Shown here: in pieces, positions 36,673 to 45,263 of the stretch | Numbering within the stretch: the stretch's first letter is position 1 | How the letters are laid out: each line of letters opens with the position of its first letter | From: Actinopolyspora halophila DSM 43834 | GTDB taxonomy: Bacteria > Actinomycetota > Actinomycetes > Mycobacteriales > Pseudonocardiaceae | Length of the DNA stretch: 64,000 nucleotides | Assembly (NCBI RefSeq): GCF_000371785.1 | Contig: NZ_AQUI01000002.1 | Coordinates: 186,001-250,000, forward strand | Reading direction: 5' to 3' | Position numbers and translations under genes: made by a program | The notes under the pieces: model-generated | What the model saw: the letters and a program-made list of their open reading frames with translations, nothing else | What the model was told of the DNA's origin: nothing | Databases searched by the model: none

Positions 36673-37599
36673 ATGACATCGGCAAACATGACTTTTCCGC
36701 CGAATTCCGCACGGGAGTCCGACATCCCGCCGGAGCTGGAATCAGCGCTGGCCGAGGTCTGCGCCGCCGCGGGGTTGGACCCCCGGGGGGCGCGACTGCT
36801 GCGCTTCGTCAACAACGGGGTGTTTCTGCTGCGCACGGCACCTGTGGTCGTGCGCATCGTGCTCACGCCCTCGTTGGCCTATCGGGCCGACAACGTGGTC
36901 GAGGCCGCGCGCTGGCTCGCCGAAAGGGGGATGTCCTCCGTTCGGCTGCTCCCCGGCGTGCGGCAGCCCGTTCGGGTGGGCGAGCACGTGGCGACGCTCT
37001 GGGAGGAGATCCCGGACTCCGGTGTCGAACCGACCGGCTACGACCTGGGTGAGCTGCTTCGATCGCTGCACTCCTCGGGGTTTCCCCCCTCGGTGGGGGA
37101 GTGGTGTCCGGTAGCGGACGCCAGGCGGCGTCTCGCGGAAGGGGAGCACGAGCTCGAGCGCGCGGACCGGGATTTCCTCAAGCGGCATTGCGACGCGGTC
37201 GAGCAGCGTGTCGACGAGCTGGAGTTCGCCCTGCCCCGCAGCATCGTGCACGGGGACGCTCACCTGGGCAACGTCATCATGGGGCCACAGGGGGCGGTGC
37301 TGTGCGATTTCGACTCGCTGTGCGCCGGTCCGCCGGAATGGGACCTCACTCCCATGGCCGTGGGGTACCTGCGGCTCGGGCGCTCTCCCGAGGCCTACCG
37401 GCAGTTGGTGGCCGCGTACGGCTTCGACGTCGCCGCCTGGGAGGGGTTCCCGGTGCTGCGTGATCTGCGTGAACTCAAGATCACGGCGAGCGTCCTGCCG
37501 AACCTGAGCAGCAACCCGGCGGTCGCGGGTGAACTCCACAGGAGGCTGCGTTCCATGCGCGAGGGCGACTTCACCGTGCGGTGGTCGCCGTACCGCTGA
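36673..37599 (+). CDS. Aminoglycoside phosphotransferase-family protein
   Basis: A 308-aa kinase-like protein. The catalytic loop HGDAHLGNVIM (Brenner motif) and the metal-binding DFDSL fit APH/choline kinase-fold enzymes. The N-lobe has VVVRIVLTP in place of the usual Lys strand, and the Lys is not obvious, so substrate and activity are uncertain. ATG 36673 follows GGAAG with seven bases of spacing. Probably in one transcript with the HTH/TPR regulator. Resistance is not implied; many such proteins act on small metabolites. Confidence 0.83.
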   Translation: MTSANMTFPPNSARESDIPPELESALAEVCAAAGLDPRGARLLRFVNNGVFLLRTAPVVVRIVLTPSLAYRADNVVEAARWLAERGMSSVRLLPGVRQPVRVGEHVATLWEEIPDSGVEPTGYDLGELLRSLHSSGFPPSVGEWCPVADARRRLAEGEHELERADRDFLKRHCDAVEQRVDELEFALPRSIVHGDAHLGNVIMGPQGAVLCDFDSLCAGPPEWDLTPMAVGYLRLGRSPEAYRQLVAAYGFDVAAWEGFPVLRDLRELKITASVLPNLSSNPAVAGELHRRLRSMREGDFTVRWSPYR

Positions 37600-38143
37600 T
37601 CCGGACGCGCCCCTCCGGAGCTGTTTCCGACCGGGGCCCGGTTCCGGAGCGGATTTTCGCCGGTACGGCGCGTGATCCGAAAAGTGATCGGCTGAGCCGA
37701 ACTCGTGCGGCTCACCGACGCGAATCGACCGTTCAACGAGACGGTCGGTTTTCCGCATCGTGAAACCATGTGTCGTTCGAAGGCGGGGACTTCGGCGCGG
37801 GCGAAGTCCGCTCCGGCGCGCCCACTCCGCACGGCGGGGCGAGCACGACCGCACCACTTGCGCCGGTGGGGCGCAGGAGCGAACCGGGCCGTGGGAAACA
37901 GTGGAGATCCCGAAGGCCACGGTCCCGGCACACTTCCTGTGCGGTTCCATCGTCCGAGGGACGGAAAACGTTACATCGACTTTCCGGTCGTTCCGAAGAG
38001 TGAGAAGCGGGGCGGAGTTCCCACCCGCGACGGCACACACCGCCGCTGTTTTCCGGCCGGCTGGCCGATCTCGGGAGACCCGCGGCGAGAGCCCGCGAGA
38101 GGTTCCGCCAAGCAACCACCCACGACGACCGAGTCAACAACCT
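37600..38143. other. Gene-free interval with a hairpin and a repeat fragment
   Basis: About 540 bases between two convergent genes. A 7-bp hairpin (TGAGCCG 37693-37699 / CGGCTCA 37708-37714) may end the APH transcript. At 38085-38125, gcgagagcccgcgagaggtt and ccgccaag match the right end of the type A repeat without the core. Nothing else is seen. Confidence 0.45.
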
Positions 38144-38749
38144 TCAATCAGTCCTTGCGCCGAAGCGACGCAGCAGGTCGTCCTCGATACGACCCAGTTC
38201 CCCGTCGACCGCCCGGTGGGCAGCCCGTCGCCTGCCCGCGGGCATCCGCTCGGCGGCGCGCACCGCACTGGACATTTCCCGGAGCCTGTGCTGAGCCGAG
38301 TCCACGAAGCGGGTCACGGACTCGTCCGCCCCGTCCCCGCCCTGCCGCAGCTCCTCCAACGCGTTCGCGTCGCCTGCGATGCGGGCGTGCAGCGCGGCTC
38401 CGCGACCGGAGAAGCGGGAAACGTCCTCCACGGCGACTCCGAGCCTGCGTGCCCGGAAGCGCTCGTAGGACTCCCGGACGCCGGTGGCGGCCTGTGCGGC
38501 GTAGGGGGCGAGTACCGGTCCGACGATCTTGGCCACTCCCACGGCCTTCTTGGCGTTGCCCGGAGTGATGCGTCCGTGCTCGCCCTTCTGCACGGCCTTG
38601 GCCGCCCTCTTGTCCGCCTTGGCCGCTCTCTTGCCCGCCTTGCGCGCCGTCCGCTCCGAACGATCCCGCCCCCCGGTGTCGTTCGCGACCTCTCCGGGCT
38701 TTCGGCGCGTCCGGGCCGAAGCCCGTCGCGTTCGCTTGAGACCTGCCAT
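38144..38749 (-). CDS. DUF6474-like basic protein
   Basis: A 201-aa protein. The N-terminus is Arg/Lys-rich (KRTRRASARTRRK, then alternating KRAAKAD repeats). The middle has GRITPGNAKKAVGVAKIVG and YAAQAATGVRESYERFRARRLGV, then a helical C-terminus (FSGRGAALHARIAGD, ELRQGGDGADESVTRFVDSA). This is the layout of the actinobacterial family of unknown function DUF6474. The ATG at 38747-38749 is chosen, GGAGG lying 11 bases before. Divergent from the nuclease gene. Confidence 0.75.
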   Translation of the reverse strand: MAGLKRTRRASARTRRKPGEVANDTGGRDRSERTARKAGKRAAKADKRAAKAVQKGEHGRITPGNAKKAVGVAKIVGPVLAPYAAQAATGVRESYERFRARRLGVAVEDVSRFSGRGAALHARIAGDANALEELRQGGDGADESVTRFVDSAQHRLREMSSAVRAAERMPAGRRRAAHRAVDGELGRIEDDLLRRFGARTD

Positions 38750-39077
38750 GACGGCGAACACCTCCGGCCCGGATGGGCGTACGGCTGCTGTGCCGATCAG
38801 TCTAGGCAGTACAGCCCCGCGCTGCTACAGCGACACGACGGGGCGAGCACTTCGTGTGCGTCGGGAAGTCGTGGGCTCCGGGGCCCGCCGGGTGGCACGC
38901 GGGAGGCCGCGGGCGGTGCGGCTTTGGTGCTTCCGGGCGTCGAGGTGTTCTCCCCGTGCGTCGAGCGTGATAAAAGTCGCAGGTCAGAGGGATTTGTGTG
39001 GGACGGGAAAGCTGGTTGGCGTATCTCTCACCGGGGCGAGGGGGCCGCACGGAGGGATGAGGACATACCCTGCAAGC
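38750..39077. other. Divergent intergenic region
   Basis: About 330 bases with two divergent promoters expected. No repeat-family copy or strong hairpin was seen. An in-frame ATG at 39057 could extend the nuclease by seven residues. Confidence 0.3.
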
Positions 39078-40751
39078 GTGGATTCAGAGGTGCTGCTGGA
39101 CGGCGGTGTGGTGACACGCTGTCGTCGCCGCGTGCATCTCGACAACGACCCGAGCATGATCGACGTCGTGCAGGCTCCTCCCGATCCGGGAGCGGAGCAG
39201 CGAATCGCCGATGCCACCGAGTACCGCAGGCAGCTGGCGTGTCAGCTCGGTCGCGCGCTCGGCTCCGAGTGGACGGAGATCCCCCGCGACGCGGACGAGC
39301 GGTCCGGGGAAGAGGCCACTCTCGCCGCGATGCGGGAGGGGACGGCCTACATCTCCGGTGCCCGGCTTCCCAGGGACGGCCGGGGAGGTAGGCAGGGCGC
39401 CGTGGAACTGCTGGTACGCAGCGGTGCGGGCTACGTTCCGGTGCTCGTGGTGCGGCACAAGGTCGCGGATTCGGGCAAGGGGGCCCGCACCTCCCCGGTC
39501 ACCGAGCCTCGGCCCGAGTCGGCGGGCCACGACCCGAAGCGCAAACCGCGGCCGCACTCGCGGGACCAGCTCCGGCTGGCCCACGCCGTGCGGCTGTTAC
39601 AGGCCTGCGGGATGCAGCCCGGGGGACGTTTACTGGGCGGGACGATCGGTTCCGACGGGGAGGTCGTGGTCTGGCACGATCTCGAGTCCCGCACCTGGTC
39701 CGGCGAGCGCAGCGTGCTGGAGGAGTACGACGAGCGGTTCGCGGACCGGCTGGCCGTGGCCGAGGCGGCCGCCACGGGCGGGCAGGCGCTGGCCCAGCCG
39801 ACGCGGATCATGGAGTGCAAGGGCTGCCCCTGGTGGCCGGTTTGCGAGAGTCAGCTCCGTTCGGCGCACGACGTGAGCCTCGTGGTGCGCGGTGACGACG
39901 CGGTGCGGCTGCGCCGGGTGGGCGTTTCGAAGGTGGACGAGCTGGCCGCGTTGAACGTCGAGGAGCTCGCGGAGCCGCCGCTTCCGGCCAAACGCTTGAG
40001 CGAGGCCGTGCTGCTGGCGCGCGCGTGGCTGCGCGGGCTCTCCCTGGTGCGCCGCGTCCCGCGAGTGGACATCTCCAGGGGAGACGTGGAAGTCGACGTG
40101 GACATGGAGAGCTACTCGGACTCGGGTGCCTACCTCTGGGGAGCGCTGCTTTCCTATCCAGAGGAGGAGACCGCCGGGCCGCGGGGTACGGCCGAGGCGC
40201 TGGGGACGGAGTCCGGTTATCGGGGCTTCGTGACCTGGGATCCGCTGCCCTCGGACGACGAGGCGCGTTCGTTCGCCGAGTTCTGGGCCTGGTTCTCCGC
40301 GCTGCGCCGCGCCACGCACGAGCGCGGGCTCGTCTTCCGGGCCTACTGCTACAACGAGCTCGCCGAGAACCGCTGGATGCTGAGCTCGGCGGAGCGGTTC
40401 GCGGGCAAACCGGGCATTCCCTCCGTCGAGGAGGTGCGCGAGTTCGTGAGCTCCGCGGACTGGGTGGACGTGTTCGCGATGGTGCGGGACCAGTTCATCT
40501 GCCCGAACGGCAAGGGGCTGAAGATGATCGCGCCCAACGCGGGATTCTCCTGGCGCGACTCCGAGGCGGGCGGGGAGAACTCGATGCGCTGGTATCGGGA
40601 CGCGGTCGGGTTCGACGGCGGTGAGCCGGACGTCGCGCAGCGGGAACGGTTGTTGGAGTACAACGAGGACGACGTCCGGGCCACCCTGGCCATCCGGCGG
40701 TGGATGAGTTCGGATGCGGTGCTGGAGATCCCCTACGTCGAGGACGTGTAG
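39078..40751 (+). CDS. TM0106-family RecB-like nuclease
   Basis: A 557-aa protein. The N-terminal half has the RecB-type nuclease fold (TRCRRRVHLD, VVVWHDLESR). The cysteines of MECKGCPWWPVCESQ probably form an Fe-S cluster together with others. The C-terminal half has an RNase H-like 3'-5' exonuclease domain (DVEVDVDMESY, WDPLPSDDEARSFAEFWAWF, EYNEDDVRATLAI). Members are putative DNA/RNA nucleases of unknown biology. GTG 39078 is used; ATG 39057 is possible. Confidence 0.85.
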   Translation: MDSEVLLDGGVVTRCRRRVHLDNDPSMIDVVQAPPDPGAEQRIADATEYRRQLACQLGRALGSEWTEIPRDADERSGEEATLAAMREGTAYISGARLPRDGRGGRQGAVELLVRSGAGYVPVLVVRHKVADSGKGARTSPVTEPRPESAGHDPKRKPRPHSRDQLRLAHAVRLLQACGMQPGGRLLGGTIGSDGEVVVWHDLESRTWSGERSVLEEYDERFADRLAVAEAAATGGQALAQPTRIMECKGCPWWPVCESQLRSAHDVSLVVRGDDAVRLRRVGVSKVDELAALNVEELAEPPLPAKRLSEAVLLARAWLRGLSLVRRVPRVDISRGDVEVDVDMESYSDSGAYLWGALLSYPEEETAGPRGTAEALGTESGYRGFVTWDPLPSDDEARSFAEFWAWFSALRRATHERGLVFRAYCYNELAENRWMLSSAERFAGKPGIPSVEEVREFVSSADWVDVFAMVRDQFICPNGKGLKMIAPNAGFSWRDSEAGGENSMRWYRDAVGFDGGEPDVAQRERLLEYNEDDVRATLAIRRWMSSDAVLEIPYVEDV

Positions 40752-40810
40752 CGGCTTCTGTGATGGTGCACGGCTCGGCATGCTCGGCGATGCGCCGGAA
40801 CCTCCGGGCC

Positions 40811-41857
40811 TCACGGCACGATCACGGCGCGCCCGGCGATCTCACCCCGGTGGAACCGTTCGTAGACCTGCGGGGTCTCGTCCAGCGGGAACGAGTCCAC
40901 GTGCACCCGAACCGAACCGTCCCTGGCCAGGTCCAGCAGTTCCATCAGCTCGCCCCTGGTTCCCCAGTAGGGCGCGGAGACCGAGGCCTCGAAGGGCAGC
41001 GTGCCGAAACCGACCGGGACCGTGCCTTCGCCGACACCCACTATCGTGAGGTCCCCCTCGGTGGTGACGCAGCGGGACGCGATGCGAGTGGTGGCCGCGT
41101 TGCCGACGAAGTCGAACACCGCCTCCGCGCCCTGTCCGTCGGTGAGCTCGGCCACCTCGTCCGGCGCGGAGTCGTCGGAACGAATCGCGCGGTGCGCACC
41201 GACCCGCCCGGCCAGCTCCATCTTCTGGTCGTTGATGTCCATGGCCACGACCTGAGCGGAGGTCAGCGTCCGCAGCAGCTGGATGCCCACGTGACCGAGA
41301 CCGCCCGCCCCGATCACCACGGCGGTGCTGCCGGGGACCATCTTCGGAAGCGATTTCTTGATCGCGTGGTAAGGGGTGAGGCCCGCATCGGTCAACGGGG
41401 CCGCCTCCACCGGATCGAGATCACCCAGCGGGACCAGGTGGCGCTCGTCGTCCACGAGCAGGTACTCGGCCATCGCGCCGGGAGCGCCCAGGCCGGGAGG
41501 GTGGATGCCCATCCGACCCGCGTAGCGGCAGTAGTTCTCCTTGCCGTAGGAGCACATGCGGCACAGCCCGCAGCCCCAAGGGCCGTACACCGCGACCCGC
41601 TCGCCCGCGGAGTACCGGTGCCGGCCGGGGCCGAACGCGCTGATGGTGCCGACGCCCTCGTGGCCCAGCGTCAACGGCAACCGGTACGGGAGCTGCTCCT
41701 CGGGCCAGCCCATCACGGCCAGATCCGAGTGGCACATCCCGGCTGCGTCCACTTTGAGCAGCACCTCTCCCGGGCCGGGTTCGGGAATGTCCACATCGAC
41801 CACTTCCGGACTGCTGCCCACCCGGCGGTACTGCACGGCCTTCATCGTTCGCGTCAT
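40811..41857 (-). CDS. Zinc-dependent alcohol dehydrogenase (MDR)
   Basis: A 348-aa medium-chain dehydrogenase. Catalytic Zn ligands are in MCHSDL and GHEGVG. The structural Zn site has four cysteines (CGLCRMCSYGKENYC). The NAD(P)-binding motif is VVIGAGGLGHVG, followed by an Asp (AMDIND) indicating NAD preference. It oxidises primary alcohols or reduces aldehydes. The ATG at 41855-41857 starts MTRTMKAV. The SDR and AKR genes that follow on the same strand (unlinked by overlap) make this a small reductase group. Confidence 0.93.
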   Translation of the reverse strand: MTRTMKAVQYRRVGSSPEVVDVDIPEPGPGEVLLKVDAAGMCHSDLAVMGWPEEQLPYRLPLTLGHEGVGTISAFGPGRHRYSAGERVAVYGPWGCGLCRMCSYGKENYCRYAGRMGIHPPGLGAPGAMAEYLLVDDERHLVPLGDLDPVEAAPLTDAGLTPYHAIKKSLPKMVPGSTAVVIGAGGLGHVGIQLLRTLTSAQVVAMDINDQKMELAGRVGAHRAIRSDDSAPDEVAELTDGQGAEAVFDFVGNAATTRIASRCVTTEGDLTIVGVGEGTVPVGFGTLPFEASVSAPYWGTRGELMELLDLARDGSVRVHVDSFPLDETPQVYERFHRGEIAGRAVIVP

Positions 41858-41970
41858 CGCGCACCTCGCACGTTCTCGGGGTCGAAGGGCATCGTGCAAC
41901 AGGAACGGGCCGGCCGCAGTGTTCGTTCCCGCCGGGCAACCGCCCTGGCAACCCGGGCTGCCGGGCCCCC

Positions 41971-42160
41971 GGACGGGAACTCCCGATCAGGGCGCCACCC
42001 CGAAGCGAGCGCTTTGAGCCCATGCGGCCCGACCGACCGCGGGTTCTCAGTCGAGTGCCCGGCGAGGACGGCCGGAGACGTTGTGTAGGTCGCTACCCGA
42101 GGTCGGGGGCACCCGCAGCGAGAGCCCGCGAGAGGTTCCGCCACGGAACCACCTACGACA
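41971..42160 (+). repeat. Intergenic palindromic repeat, type A copy 2
   Basis: Starts ggacgggaactcccgatcag, then cgctttgagccc, gggttctcagtcgagtgccc, ggacggccggAGAC-GTTGT-GTAG-GTCG-CTAC-CCGAG-GTCG, and gcagcgagagcccgcgagag with gttccgcca. The left arm is of the CTCAGTCG class and the right arm of the GAGAGCCCG class. It lies between two minus-strand genes (ADH start and SDR end). Confidence 0.8.
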
Positions 42161-42185
42161 AGGGCGAACGGAGAACCTCGTGAGA

Positions 42186-42944
42186 TCACTTGGGGGCCAT
42201 CCGCAGGGCACCGTCCATCCGGATGACCTCGCCGTTCAGGTAGTCGTGCTCGACGATGTCCAGGGCGAGCCGCGCGTAGTCGTCCGGGGTGCCGAGACGC
42301 TTGGGGAAAGGCACGCCCGCGGCCAGGCCCTCCCGGATCTCCTCGCCGACCGTGGCCAGCATCGGGGTGTCCACGATTCCGGGGGCGATCGTCATCACCC
42401 GGATGCCGGAGGAGGCCAGGTCCCGCGCGGCCGGGAGGGTGAGGCTGGCGACGCCGCCCTTGGACGCCGCGTAGGCGGCCTGCCCGATCTGGCCGTCGTA
42501 GGCAGCGATCGAGGCGGTGTTGACGACGACCCCGCGCTGTCCCTGCTCGTCGGCCGGGGTGTTGCCGATGGCCTCGGCTGCCAGGCGCAGCATGTTGAAC
42601 GTTCCGACCAGGTTGACCTCGACGACCTTGCGGAACGCGTCCAGATCGTGCGGCCCCTTGCGGCCGGCTATCCGCGCGGAGGGGCCGATACCGGCGCAGT
42701 TCACGACCACGCGCAGCGGCACGTCCGCGGAGCAGGCCCGATCCACGGCCGCTTGCACCTGTTCGGCGTCGGTGACGTCGGCGGACGTGTAGGTGACTCC
42801 CTCGACCTCGGGGGCCGCCGCTACGGCGTCCGGCAGGTCCACGGCGAACACGCGCGCCCCTTTCGAGGCGAGGGTGCTCGCGGTGGCGGCTCCCAGCCCG
42901 GAAGCTCCTCCGGTTACGATCGCGGCTGTCTCCGTGAGCAGCAT
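42186..42944 (-). CDS. SDR-family dehydrogenase, 3-hydroxyacyl-CoA dehydrogenase type
   Basis: A 252-aa classical SDR. The cofactor motif is VTGGASGLGAATA (about 10-22), with VDLPD showing NAD preference. The catalytic Ser is in NTASIAAYDG and the YAASK motif supplies Tyr and Lys. GIRVMTIAPGIVDTPML follows. The whole resembles HSD17B10/type II 3-hydroxyacyl-CoA dehydrogenase. The likely reaction is NAD-dependent oxidation of a 3-hydroxyacyl-CoA or a steroid-like alcohol; the substrate is not settled. ATG start 42942-42944. Confidence 0.9.
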   Translation of the reverse strand: MLLTETAAIVTGGASGLGAATASTLASKGARVFAVDLPDAVAAAPEVEGVTYTSADVTDAEQVQAAVDRACSADVPLRVVVNCAGIGPSARIAGRKGPHDLDAFRKVVEVNLVGTFNMLRLAAEAIGNTPADEQGQRGVVVNTASIAAYDGQIGQAAYAASKGGVASLTLPAARDLASSGIRVMTIAPGIVDTPMLATVGEEIREGLAAGVPFPKRLGTPDDYARLALDIVEHDYLNGEVIRMDGALRMAPK

Positions 42945-43107
42945 GTGACCTCCTCGTTCTCGTTGCGAACCAACGTGAAGCCTACTGTCCGTTCGGTCGG
43001 TTCGGGAGAGTTTCGCGCAAGCGGATTCACGGGACGTGCGACTTCGGAGGTCGTTCCCGTGCTCGCGCGCGGATTCGAGGCGGCTTCCGGGTGGTGTCGC
43101 GGCCCGG

Positions 43108-44070
43108 TCAGGTCAGCGCGGGTGGACTGATCGAGTCGAGCTCGTCGAGGTCCTCCCCGGTCGGGGACCACTGTCCGGCGACGGCGTTGGACTCGACCTG
43201 TTCCGGCGAGGTGGCCCCGCTGATCACCGAACCCACGGTCGGCTGGGCCGCCAGCCATCCGAGCGCCGTCGCGATCATGGAGATGCCGCGCTGCTCGGCG
43301 AAGGCGCGGAGACGTTCTATCCGTTCCCACGGCGCGTCGGCCAGCAGCCGTTGCCTGCCGGAGAGCCTGCTGCCCTCCGGTGGTTCCTGCCCCTGGTGGT
43401 ACTTGCCGGTCAGCAGCCCGTTCGCCAGCGGGAAGTACGGGATCAGGCCGACCCCGAACTTCTCGCAGGCGGGCACGACCTCGCGTTCCGCCTCGCGTTC
43501 CAGCAGCGAGTAGTGGGTCTGCGCCGAGATCGGCCCGACGAGCCCCGCGCTGGAGGCGGTCCAGGCCGTGTCGACCGTCTGCCACCCGGCCAGGTTGCAG
43601 TGTCCTATGTAGCGGACCTTGCCCTCCCGGACGAGGTCGTCCAGTACGGACAGTGTTTCGTCGAGCGGGGTGAACGGGTCGGGACGGTGCAGCTGGTACA
43701 GGTCGATCCACTCGGTGTCGAGCCTGCGCAGCGAGGACTCCACCGCCCGTCTTATGTAGCGGCGCGAGCCCCGGGCGGAGAAGTCGGGGCCGTTGGATCC
43801 CTGCATGTCCATGCCGAACTTCGTCGCGATCACGGCGTGCTCGCGACGCCCGTTGAGCGCCTGGCCGAGCAGCTCCTCGCTGCGTCCGCGCGGGGCGCCG
43901 TACACATCGGCCACGTCGAAGAACGTGATCCCCGATTCCAGCGCGCGGTCCACCACGGCCTGCGCTCCTCGGGGCGACTCGGTCGCCGTTCCCGGTCTGC
44001 CCAGGTTGTTGCAGCCGAGCCCGACGGCGCTGACCACGAGACCGGACTTCCCCAGACGTCGCTGTTCCAC
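43108..44070 (-). CDS. Aldo/keto reductase
   Basis: A 320-aa TIM-barrel reductase. The family tetrad is present: Asp in FFDVADVYG, Tyr of the same motif, Lys in VIATKFGM, and His in LYQLHRPD. The C-terminal cofactor loop SGATSPEQVESN is NADPH-type. It reduces aldehydes or ketones. GTG start 44068-44070. It is 160 bases from the SDR gene on the same strand. Confidence 0.9.
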   Translation of the reverse strand: MEQRRLGKSGLVVSAVGLGCNNLGRPGTATESPRGAQAVVDRALESGITFFDVADVYGAPRGRSEELLGQALNGRREHAVIATKFGMDMQGSNGPDFSARGSRRYIRRAVESSLRRLDTEWIDLYQLHRPDPFTPLDETLSVLDDLVREGKVRYIGHCNLAGWQTVDTAWTASSAGLVGPISAQTHYSLLEREAEREVVPACEKFGVGLIPYFPLANGLLTGKYHQGQEPPEGSRLSGRQRLLADAPWERIERLRAFAEQRGISMIATALGWLAAQPTVGSVISGATSPEQVESNAVAGQWSPTGEDLDELDSISPPALT

Positions 44071-44170
44071 GCCGACCGAGCGTAGTCGGCCGTGCTGCGT
44101 CCCGTCACGGCTCCGTGTTCGTTATCCCCGGAAGTGGGAGAGGGGCGGTGGGCGTGACCGCGGGAGACGA

Positions 44171-44863
44171 TCAGCGCTGGTCCTCGACCGCTATGCCCGA
44201 GGCCGCGAACAGCGCCGTGGACACGTCCACCAACTGGTCCGGTCCGATCGTCGCGCCGCGCAGATCGTCAGCCCCCTTGATGTCGTGCAGCCGGGAACCG
44301 TGCAACCGGAGACCGCGCGAGTCGGCTCCGGAGAAGTCGGCCCCGGACAGGTCGCTGTCGTGGATACCGGTCCGTTTCAGCGTCGCCTCGCGGAAGTCGG
44401 CCCGCCCGAGCTCGCTGTCCAGGAACTCCAGCCGGTCCCCCGCGGTCATGCGCAGATTGGCGGTGTCGAGTTTGCACCGGAGGAACAGCACGTCCTCCAT
44501 GCGCGTGCCCGCCAGGACCGTGCCGCTCATGCGGCACTCGCGGAACTCCACCCTCCGCAGCCCGCTGTCCTCGAGGACCACACCGGACAGATCGCAGTCG
44601 GCGAAGACGACGTCCACGCACCGCAGTCGCCGGAAACGCCGACCGGTGAGCCTGCCGCCGCTCCACCGGCTCGCGGTCAGCCCGACATCGGTCACCACCC
44701 GCTCGTCCTCCGGATTCGGCGGGGAGCCGGTGATCAGGGTTTCGTCCAGTTCGGTGTCTCCCGTGACGAGTCCCCCGCCGGGCTCGAGGTGTTCCGGCAA
44801 CTTCGCCGGACGACGCGCGTTCTTCCCCGTGCTGCCGGTGTCGTCGCTGCGCTGGGTGGGCAT
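44171..44863 (-). CDS. Pentapeptide-repeat protein
   Basis: A 230-aa protein. Most of residues 55-200 form pentapeptide repeats of the A(D/N)LXX type (FADCDLSGVVLEDSGLRRVEF, SELGRADFREATLKRTG, GADFSGADSRGLRL), folding as a right-handed quadrilateral beta helix. The N-terminal 50 residues are polar. Members include gyrase-protecting proteins, but nothing here proves that role. Convergent with nothing, divergent from the GGT gene across an intergenic repeat. Confidence 0.88.
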   Translation of the reverse strand: MPTQRSDDTGSTGKNARRPAKLPEHLEPGGGLVTGDTELDETLITGSPPNPEDERVVTDVGLTASRWSGGRLTGRRFRRLRCVDVVFADCDLSGVVLEDSGLRRVEFRECRMSGTVLAGTRMEDVLFLRCKLDTANLRMTAGDRLEFLDSELGRADFREATLKRTGIHDSDLSGADFSGADSRGLRLHGSRLHDIKGADDLRGATIGPDQLVDVSTALFAASGIAVEDQR

Positions 44864-44924
44864 GGCCGCAGCCTAGTCGTGGGGACGGACATCGCGGGTC
44901 TCCCGCGCTGTTCGGGAGCCCTGT

Positions 44925-44985
44925 CGTAGAGCGACCCGGCCTTGCGATGCATCCGACTCACGCACCGGAGCTTCTCGTTCTGCGT
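44925..44985 (-). repeat. Partial type B repeat
   Basis: cccggccttgcgatgcatcc, gactcacgcaccgg and agcttctcg match the reverse complement of the left half of type B; the hairpin and right half are missing. It lies directly before type A copy 3. Confidence 0.6.
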
Positions 44986-45040
44986 GGGCTCAGAGCACTC
45001 ACCTCAAACGGAATTTTCCACCGGAAGTGCGCAGAGCTCC

Positions 45041-45222
45041 CGGACCAGAACTCCCGATCAACAGGCCTACACCAACGCAGGCGCTTTGAGTCTATGCAAC
45101 CCAACCGACCGCGGGTTCTCTCGTGGTGCTCTCGCGAGGAAGGCCCGACGTTGTGTAGGTGGCTACCCGATGTCGGGGCACCCGCAGCCGGGCGCCGACT
45201 GAGGTTCCGCCAAGTGACCACG
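45041..45222 (+). repeat. Intergenic palindromic repeat, type A copy 3
   Basis: Starts cggaccagaactcccgatca, with gcgctttgagtc and a left arm of the CTCTCGTGG class; the core is CCCGAC(45144-45149)...GTAG-GTGG-CTAC...GTCGGG(45172-45177), followed by gcagccgggcgccgactgag. It is a hybrid of arm classes. It ends about 40 bases before the GGT start, so the GGT promoter lies at or within its right edge. Confidence 0.8.
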
Positions 45223-45263
45223 TACGTAAACCGAGCCGCCGACCCTTAATTACGCTAACGTGA

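Noticed and set aside
36673-37599. Aminoglycoside resistance gene
   Set aside because: The fold fits, but the N-lobe lysine and substrate loops are not diagnostic; many actinomycete APH-like proteins have other substrates.
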